A DNA stretch of 64,000 nt from Salipiger sp. CCB-MM3 (lineage in GTDB: Bacteria > Pseudomonadota > Alphaproteobacteria > Rhodobacterales > Rhodobacteraceae). The translations under genes were made by a program, and so were the position numbers. The stretch lies in contig NZ_CP014595.1 of NCBI RefSeq assembly GCF_001687105.1, positions 248,001 to 312,000 on the forward strand. Direction: 5' to 3'. How positions within the stretch are numbered: the first letter of the stretch is position 1; every line of letters begins with the position of its first letter. Below the pieces are notes generated by a model that saw nothing but the letters and a program-made list of their open reading frames with translations, did no database searches and was not told the DNA's origin. Below, piece after piece: positions 57,737 to 64,000 of the stretch.

Positions 57737-57888
57737 CGTCAGCGCCGCCGCCCGAGCGCGCAGCTTGCCGCAAACTGCCGCATATCTTTGCCCGCGCCTG
57801 TTCATACTTGCCTGTCCGGGCCTGCCCGTCCCTGCCCGCCCGCGGTTTTCGATTGTCCCCGCGCCGCACCGCGCTATCCTTTTTTGCC

Positions 57889-58122
57889 ATGAGCAACGTC
57901 GTTAACCTCAACCGCTTCCGCAAATCCAAAGCCCGCGCCGAGAAATGCGCGCAGGCCGACGAGAACGCTGTGCGCCATGGTCTCAGCAAGGCCGAGAAGA
58001 AGCTCGAAGAAAGCCGCAGCGACAAGGCCGCGCGCAGCCTCGAAGGCCACCGGCTGGATACGCCCGATGGCACGCCCGAGGGCGATGGCACGCCCGAGGG
58101 CGACGAGACTTCCCGCTCATGA
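57889..58122 (+). CDS. DUF4169 family small protein
   Basis: 77 residues, highly basic at the start (MSNVVNLNRFRKSKARAEK) and helical (NAVRHGLSKAEKKLEESR), ending in a low-complexity GTPEGDGTPEGDE tail from an 18-base tandem repeat. The first 50 residues fit DUF4169. The role is unknown. Its stop overlaps the next gene (ATGA), so the pair is coupled. Confidence 0.82.
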   Translation: MSNVVNLNRFRKSKARAEKCAQADENAVRHGLSKAEKKLEESRSDKAARSLEGHRLDTPDGTPEGDGTPEGDETSRS

Positions 58123-58364
58123 CCCCCAGGGAAATCGGGCGCCCGGCGAAACACTCGCTGACCATCCGCGGCCACCGCACCTCGGTGTCGCTGGAGACGC
58201 CCTTTTGGGACGAATTCCGCAGCATCGCCGAGGCTGAGGGCAAGACGCTCAACGCCCTCGCCACAGAGATCGACGCGCAGCGCGGCGTCGAGGCGGGGCT
58301 CGCCTCGGCCATCAGGGTGCATGTGCTCGAACACCTCAAGGCACGGCTGCGGGCGGCGGGCTGA
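58119..58364 (+). CDS. Ribbon-helix-helix DNA-binding protein
   Basis: 81 residues. A beta strand with HSLTIRGHRTSVSLETPFWDEF and the helix EGKTLNALATEIDAQRG give the ribbon-helix-helix fold (RHH_4 type). It overlaps the DUF4169 gene by four bases. The pair has the size of a toxin-antitoxin module, but DUF4169 has no known toxin activity and the pair is common next to fumC in relatives, so a housekeeping regulatory role is more likely. Confidence 0.88.
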   Translation: MTPREIGRPAKHSLTIRGHRTSVSLETPFWDEFRSIAEAEGKTLNALATEIDAQRGVEAGLASAIRVHVLEHLKARLRAAG

Positions 58365-58378
58365 GACGCCTCCGGCGG

Positions 58379-58401
58379 GCGTATTTTGGGAACAATGAAA
58401 G
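58379..58401 (+). repeat. Dispersed intergenic motif, copy 2
   Basis: GCGTATTTTGGGAACAATGA, 15 bases after the RHH stop and in that gene's orientation. It shares the GCGTATTT start and purine-rich end with the motif at 34904-34930 and 58809-58835. Confidence 0.45.
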
Positions 58402-58403
58402 GC

Positions 58404-58793
58404 TCAGCGGCGGTAGTGGCTGAGCATCTCGTAGTCTTTGCGCGGCCCGCGCACGCGCCAACGGGCGGTCCACTCGGGCCAGCGGCTGAAATCATACTCG
58501 GCATCATATTGATCGGGATCGCACCAATGCGCCGCCGCGCCGCCGCCGGGCGGCACTTGGTGGAAAAAGCGCCCGTCGTCGAACCAGACCGACAGATCCG
58601 CGCCCCAGCGATAGCGCCGCTCGGCGGCAAAACGCCCGGTCCCGATGATCAACTCCCCGGTCTCAACATAGAGCGCGCCACCGTCTTCGGCGCGCCACTC
58701 GGCCTGCCCCTCGAAACGCGCCGCGCTGCCATCGCCATGGGTGATCTCGCGCGCCAGCCGCCAGTCACCGAGGAAATCTTGGAGTCTGCGCAT
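58404..58793 (-). CDS. DUF6314 family protein
   Basis: 129 residues. The domain runs the full length: LGDWRLAREI, GGALYVETGEL, RRYRWG, VWFDDGRFFHQV, and the conserved end CDPDQYDAEYDFSRWPEW with GPRKDYEMLSHYRR. Function unknown. It begins at ATG 58793; the longer frame to 58937 runs through a dispersed intergenic motif. It converges on the RHH gene. Confidence 0.85.
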   Translation of the reverse strand: MRRLQDFLGDWRLAREITHGDGSAARFEGQAEWRAEDGGALYVETGELIIGTGRFAAERRYRWGADLSVWFDDGRFFHQVPPGGGAAAHWCDPDQYDAEYDFSRWPEWTARWRVRGPRKDYEMLSHYRR

Positions 58794-58808
58794 CGCCGCT
58801 GGTCCTAT

Positions 58809-58835
58809 CTTCTTCTCTTTCCAAATACGCACATC
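58809..58835 (-). repeat. Dispersed intergenic motif, copy 3
   Basis: 24 of 27 bases match 34904-34930. It lies between the divergent DUF6314 and purB genes, just before the DUF6314 ribosome site. Confidence 0.6.
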
Positions 58836-58959
58836 TTTGGCGGGCGAAGCCGCGCGGCGGGCATGAGGCAGAGCTGCCAGCCACTCACCGCCCTTGCCGT
58901 GGCGCCACTTCCGCCCTATGACGCCCGCGTCTGCCATGCAAGAGACCGAAGGATAGCCG

Positions 58960-60267
<1,308 letters not shown>

Positions 60268-60315
60268 GCCCCGCCCGGCTGGGGGCGCTGCCCCCGTCAG
60301 CTGACGCGGACTCCC

Positions 60316-60341
60316 CCGGGATATTTTGATCTAGACGAAGG
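60316..60341 (+). repeat. Dispersed intergenic motif, copy 4 (degenerate)
   Basis: CCCCCGGGATATTTTGATC, downstream of purB in its orientation, resembles the other copies only in the TATTTT core and purine-rich end. It is weaker than the others. Confidence 0.3.
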
Positions 60342-60447
60342 GCCGGTGCGGCGCTCGCGGGAACGTGAGGTGCCGCGCTGGCCGCTTTCTTTTTGGCGGG
60401 TGGCGGAGCTGTGGTACCCTAGGGTCATTCCACACGGAGGACGAAGC

Positions 60448-60603
60448 ATGACGATCAAGACGCTGTTGACCGCCGCCGCCCTCGTGGCAGCCCCGATGAT
60501 TGCCTGGGCCGATTGCAGCTATCACGAGCAGGCCAAGATGACCTGCGCGGAAGGCTCGGCTTATGACGCCGAGAGCGGCACCTGCAAGGTGATCTCTGGC
60601 TGA
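60448..60603 (+). CDS. Small secreted cysteine-containing protein
   Basis: 51 residues. Signal peptide at 1-21 (TLLTAAALVAAPMIAWA), then about 30 residues with three cysteines (CSYHEQAKMTCAEGS...TCKVISG). Likely a tiny periplasmic protein with one disulfide. GGAGG lies before ATG 60448 and a strong terminator follows, so expression is well supported. No function known. Confidence 0.8.
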   Translation: MTIKTLLTAAALVAAPMIAWADCSYHEQAKMTCAEGSAYDAESGTCKVISG

Positions 60604-60634
60604 GCATTCCGCTGGCCTCGCGTGCAGTTACCCG

Positions 60635-60664
60635 AAGGGGCGCCCGGTCTGGGCGCCCCTTTTT
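60635..60664 (+). terminator. Terminator of the small secreted protein gene
   Basis: A perfect 11-bp stem (60635-60645 with 60651-60661), GGTCT loop, and T residues to 60664. Confidence 0.9.
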
Positions 60665-60849
60665 CCTGCGCGCCGTGACGGGGCGGAAATGCCGCGAGCC
60701 ATGAGGGTTTATTAACCTCGCTGCGCTAGGACTGGAGCTTGCCAGCCCAACCGGCCCGCACAGGCTTTCTGATCCCAAGATGCGATACCAAGCCACGAGA
60801 CCCCGATAAGACAACACGCCACGGTAAAACGACGCGATACTCAGCACCG

Positions 60850-61902
60850 ATGTCTACTCTGCCTTCCTTGTCCGAGTCCCAAGGCCGCCCCGGCGGTCGG
60901 CCGCCGCTGTCGCGCCGCGCCAAGGCGGCGATCATCGTGCAATTCCTGCTCAACGAGGAGGCCGATGTGCCGCTCTCGGCGCTGCCCGACGATCTGCAGG
61001 CCGAACTGACGCTGCAACTGGGCCGCATGCGCTATATCGACCGCGCCACGCTCAACGCCGTGGTCGAGGAGTTTTCCGCCGAACTCGACGGGATCGGCCT
61101 GTCGTTTCCCGGTGACATGGCGGGGGCGCTGTCGGCGCTTGACGGCAAGATCAGCGCCCGCACCGCCGCCCGCCTGCGCAAAGAGGCCGGGGTGCGCCAG
61201 AGCGGCGATCCATGGGAGCGGATCGGCGCCCTGCCCGAGGCGCGCATCGCCGAACTCGCCAGCGCCGAAGCGATCGAGGTGGCCGCCGTCATGCTCTCGA
61301 AGATCAACACCGCCAAGGCCGCCGCGGTGCTCGCGCTGATGCCCGGCGAGCAGGCCCGGCGCATCACCTATGCCGTGTCGATGACCGCCGGCGTCTCGCC
61401 CGAGGCGGTGGACCGCATCGGGCTCAGCCTCGCGGCGCAACTCGATGCGGAGCCGCCCAAGGCGTTTGCCAACCGCGCGGACGAGCGGGTTGGCGCCATC
61501 CTGAACTACGCCGCCTCGGCCAAGCGCGACGAGGTGCTCGAAGGGCTCGAGGAGACCGACAAGGATTTCGCCGAGGCCGTGCGCCGCGCCATCTTTACCT
61601 TCGCCGACATTCCCACGCGGTTGAAAAAGGTCGACGTGCCGAAGATCACCCGCGACGTGCCGCCCGAGGTGCTGACCACCGCCATCGCCGCGGCCACCTC
61701 CGAGGCCGATCTGCCCGCGGCGGAGTTCCTGCTGGAGAATATGTCGAAGCGTATGGCGGGCGCGCTGCGCGAGGATGCCGCCGGGATGACCGTGAAGGGC
61801 AAGAAGGGCGAAACGGCGATGAGCACGGTGGTCACCGCCATCCGCGAGTTGGTCGCCGTGGGCGAGATCGAGCTTCGAACCGGCGAGGATGACGACGACT
61901 AA
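60850..61902 (+). CDS. fliG: Flagellar motor switch protein FliG-like
   Basis: 350 residues. N-terminal region with AKAAIIVQFLL, a middle EHPQ-type region, and a C-terminal FliG domain. FADIPTRLKKVD and the torque segment NMSKRMAGALRED keep the Arg and the acidic pair corresponding to R281, D288 and D289 of E. coli FliG (the first Asp is Glu). It joins the rotor to the stator force. It stands alone, without other flagellar genes. ATG 60850 is chosen over the frame start at 60739. Confidence 0.85.
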   Translation: MSTLPSLSESQGRPGGRPPLSRRAKAAIIVQFLLNEEADVPLSALPDDLQAELTLQLGRMRYIDRATLNAVVEEFSAELDGIGLSFPGDMAGALSALDGKISARTAARLRKEAGVRQSGDPWERIGALPEARIAELASAEAIEVAAVMLSKINTAKAAAVLALMPGEQARRITYAVSMTAGVSPEAVDRIGLSLAAQLDAEPPKAFANRADERVGAILNYAASAKRDEVLEGLEETDKDFAEAVRRAIFTFADIPTRLKKVDVPKITRDVPPEVLTTAIAAATSEADLPAAEFLLENMSKRMAGALREDAAGMTVKGKKGETAMSTVVTAIRELVAVGEIELRTGEDDDD

Positions 61903-61971
61903 CGCGGCTCTGGAACTTGTGCCGCGCCGCGCGGCGGCCTAAATCTGCCCCTCGTAGGAACGGAGCGGGCT

Positions 61972-63045
61972 TTGACCAAGGGCGAGACGAATAACACCAC
62001 TGCGCCGCAGGCATCCACAAAGGACGGCGGTCCCGCGTCGGCAGGTGCCAAGGCAAGCGCCGAGACAAGCGGTAAGACCGACGGGAAGACGGGCGCCAAG
62101 ACCGGCAGCAAGAAAGGCGGCAAGCCCGCCCCCGTGCGCGGCGGCACGGCGGATTACCTCTCGGACAAGGCGCTGCGCGGCACCATCCGGCTGGCGCTGA
62201 CGCTGCCGCCTGCGCTGCGCGGACGGATGATGGGAACGCTGGTGCGGCGCCTCGTGGCGCCGCTCGCGGGCTACCGGGCGCGCGCCATGGCCAATCTCGA
62301 ACACGTCTGGCCGGATATGCCCGAGGCCGAAAAGCGCCGCATCGCCGATCAGGTGGCCGACAATGCCGGGCGCACGATGATCGAGAATTACGACGTCGCC
62401 GGACTTTTGGAGCGGATGAAGGACACGCCGGTGACCGGCGAAGGCGTCGCCGCGATCGAAGCCGCCCGCGCCGAGGGGCGCCCGATCCTCTTTGTCACCG
62501 GCCATTACGGCAACTTCGAAGCGCCGCGCGCCGCGCTGGTGGCGCGGGGCTGGCGCATCGGCGGGCTCTACCGGCCCATGGCCAACCCGTTTTTCAACGA
62601 GCACTATGCCGCCAATATGCACGCGCTGAGCGATCCGGTCTTTGAACAGGGCCGCCGCGGCACCATGGGGCTGCTCAAGCACATTCGCGGCGGCGGCATG
62701 GGCGTGCTGTTGTTCGACGTCTACGACAGCGCCGGAACCTCCATCGACTTTCTCGGCCAGCCCGCGCCCACGCTGACCTCCGCCGCCGAGATCGCGGTGA
62801 AAACCGGCGCGCTCTTTGTGCCCTTCTTCGGCATCCGCAAGCCCGACGGGGTGAACTTCGAGGCGGTGTTTGAAGCGCCCATCGCCCATGGTGAGCCGGT
62901 GGAGATGATGCGCGAGGTCACCCGTAGGCTGGAGGCGCGGATCGAGGCAGACCCGGGCCAGTGGTTCTGGATCCACCGCCGCTGGAAGCCCAAGCGCCAG
63001 CGCAAGCGGGCCGAGAAGCGCGCGCGCCAGCACGATCAGAGCTAG
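61972..63045 (+). CDS. Lysophospholipid acyltransferase family protein (LpxL/HtrB-like)
   Basis: 357 residues. A Lys/Thr/Gly-rich disordered N-terminus (about 1-55) is followed by the acyltransferase domain with the HX4E catalytic motif TGHYGNFE (about 178-185) and GGLYRPMANPFFNE. It probably adds a secondary acyl chain to lipid A. The start is a TTG at 61972 with GGAG upstream; no ATG exists before the domain. It is fewer than 70 bases from fliG. Confidence 0.88.
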   Translation: MTKGETNNTTAPQASTKDGGPASAGAKASAETSGKTDGKTGAKTGSKKGGKPAPVRGGTADYLSDKALRGTIRLALTLPPALRGRMMGTLVRRLVAPLAGYRARAMANLEHVWPDMPEAEKRRIADQVADNAGRTMIENYDVAGLLERMKDTPVTGEGVAAIEAARAEGRPILFVTGHYGNFEAPRAALVARGWRIGGLYRPMANPFFNEHYAANMHALSDPVFEQGRRGTMGLLKHIRGGGMGVLLFDVYDSAGTSIDFLGQPAPTLTSAAEIAVKTGALFVPFFGIRKPDGVNFEAVFEAPIAHGEPVEMMREVTRRLEARIEADPGQWFWIHRRWKPKRQRKRAEKRARQHDQS

Positions 63046-63147
63046 TCCGCCGAGCACGGCGCTGCCTGCGCAAAAGGCTTGCCGAATGCAGCGCCGTCGG
63101 CTCTCCTGCCCGGATATTCGAGACAGGAATTTTCCGGGAGACCCCAA

Positions 63148-63489
63148 ATGCCTTCAGCCAAGTTCTACCTTACAGCGGCGCTGATGCTCGCCGCCTGCGC
63201 CGAGACAGATAGCCCCGCAATAGACGCGCCCATGCCCGCCTCTCCGGCTGGACCGCCCTTCATCACCTCGATGTCGCCCGACGTCAGCAGCGCGGCGATT
63301 TCGGCCTGCCAGTCGGCGCTTGCGGCGCAGACCGAGGGCGGCGTCACCGTGGTCGGCGGCGAAACCTCAGAGGCGGCAACGGCGGTCTATATGCGGGTCG
63401 GCGCCAACGGGGCACCATGGCGTTGTCTGGTCGCGCCTGACGGCAGCAACCCAGACCTGATGTTCATGGGAGATGAGGGCGCGGCCTGA
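63148..63489 (+). CDS. Small lipoprotein, hypothetical
   Basis: 113 residues. Lipobox LAAC at about 14-17 (TAALMLAACAETD) marks a lipoprotein. The mature part has ISACQSALAAQTEGG, a VVGGETSEAATAVYMRVGANG strand region and a second Cys in WRCLVAPDGS, suggesting a small beta domain. GGGAG precedes ATG 63148. Function unknown. Confidence 0.78.
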   Translation: MPSAKFYLTAALMLAACAETDSPAIDAPMPASPAGPPFITSMSPDVSSAAISACQSALAAQTEGGVTVVGGETSEAATAVYMRVGANGAPWRCLVAPDGSNPDLMFMGDEGAA

Positions 63490-63517
63490 CTCGCAACTGG
63501 CCTCGCCGCGTGCTGGA

Positions 63518-64000
63518 TCAGTCTTTCCAGCGCGCCGAGGCCAGAACCGGGCCGAACTGGGCTTCCTGCAGAAGCACCACAGCCGGATCGTCGCCTTCCA
63601 AGGGCACGGAGGTCTCATAGGGCTCCTGCCCGTCCCAACTGCCGATCACCTGCCAGCCGTGGGCGATATTGGTGTAGGTCACCTCAAGCCCGGCATTCTC
63701 GCCATCCTCGATCGAGACGGTCTTTTCCGGCGCATAGCGCACGAGGTGGATCACCGTTTCCGGCGGCAGCTTGGCCAGCGGCTCGGCGCGGATCACCAAT
63801 TGGTCGCCATCGCGCGCCACCAGAAGTTTCGCGGGCGACGCGGTTTCCGACGCGGCGCGGATCGCATCCACCACTTTCATCGGGCGCGAGCCAACCACGT
63901 CGTAGCGCCCGTTCACGATCATCTGCGGCGTGTAGAGCGAGCGGCGACCGGCGGCGCGGGCATAGCCCTTCTGGCGCTTGGTAAAGCCCGGATCGGCGAA
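63518..64000 (-). CDS. DUF1223 domain protein, 5' end missing
   Basis: The frame is open to the window end, so the start lies beyond 64000; 160 C-terminal residues are visible. LYTPQMIVNGRYDVVGSRP and the later YAPEKTVSIEDGENAGLEV fit DUF1223, a thioredoxin-like family; its usual active-site Cys pair would be in the missing N-terminal part. The exported location and role cannot be judged from this fragment. Confidence 0.85.
   Translation of the reverse strand, partial: FADPGFTKRQKGYARAAGRRSLYTPQMIVNGRYDVVGSRPMKVVDAIRAASETASPAKLLVARDGDQLVIRAEPLAKLPPETVIHLVRYAPEKTVSIEDGENAGLEVTYTNIAHGWQVIGSWDGQEPYETSVPLEGDDPAVVLLQEAQFGPVLASARWKD

Noticed and set aside
57889..58364. Classical toxin-antitoxin locus
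   Set aside because: DUF4169 is not a known toxin, and the arrangement next to fumC is common in relatives, so I kept it only as a low-interest finding.

Overview
The window is GC-rich chromosomal DNA of an alphaproteobacterium, almost certainly a member of the Rhodobacteraceae (Roseobacter group). The evidence is a class II (B12-dependent) ribonucleotide reductase, a circularly permuted two-piece tmRNA, an alpha-type SspB, a lexA promoter with a GAAC-N7-GAAC box, TTAA-N7-TTAA CtrA-type boxes, a long L21 with a helix-hairpin-helix tail, and the gene order lexA / comEC / gltX / gltA. I would not name a genus. No CRISPR array, prophage, insertion sequence or plasmid gene is visible. Most of the window is core chromosome, with one short accessory-looking stretch between two tRNA genes.

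Layout. 1-9.7 kb: end of an acyl-CoA synthetase, nrdJ with an NrdR-type box, tRNA-Pro, a DUF192/cold-shock pair, pdxH, fabI, gpt, and a divergent redox pair (NmrA-type reductase / HxlR regulator). 10-16 kb: aminotransferase, PpiD-like chaperone, trpE, acetyltransferase, DsbA-fold isomerase. 16-24 kb: sodC, a site-2-type protease, a homocysteine methyltransferase, a PA0069-type radical SAM protein ending in a sliding-clamp motif, a corrinoid protein, DUF1638, and a divergent polysaccharide deacetylase. 24-34.8 kb: a tight trpG-trpD-ung-trpC-moaC-moeA run, then lexA, comEC, gltX, gltA. 34.9-41.7 kb: enoyl-CoA hydratase, DUF2087, ccmH-ccmF, acetyltransferase, rpmA-rplU and a DUF2059 protein, all on the minus strand. 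41.9-44.8 kb: tRNA-Ser, three poorly characterised genes, tRNA-Leu. 44.9-53 kb: a VTT-family membrane protein, dsbB, gap, coaD, a CBS protein, a LysR/mmsA divergent pair, and two tandem paralogues of unknown function. 53-64 kb: ssrA, DUF1194, chrA, sspB, fumC, DUF4169/RHH pair, DUF6314, purB, fliG, a lipid A-type acyltransferase, and a truncated DUF1223 gene.

How they fit together. Tryptophan synthesis is split between trpE and trpGDC, with ung and two molybdopterin genes in the second run. A homocysteine methyltransferase and a separate corrinoid protein look like two pieces of a split methionine synthase. tmRNA and its adaptor SspB lie 2.2 kb apart. The lexA promoter carries a LexA box on its -10 region and a CtrA-type box just upstream, pointing to joint SOS and cell-cycle control. 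I found no single obviously new defence or mobile system. The leads most worth following are the clamp-motif radical SAM protein, the structured leader before the DUF4760 gene, the dispersed 3'-flank motif, and the split-MetH/DUF1638 neighbourhood.
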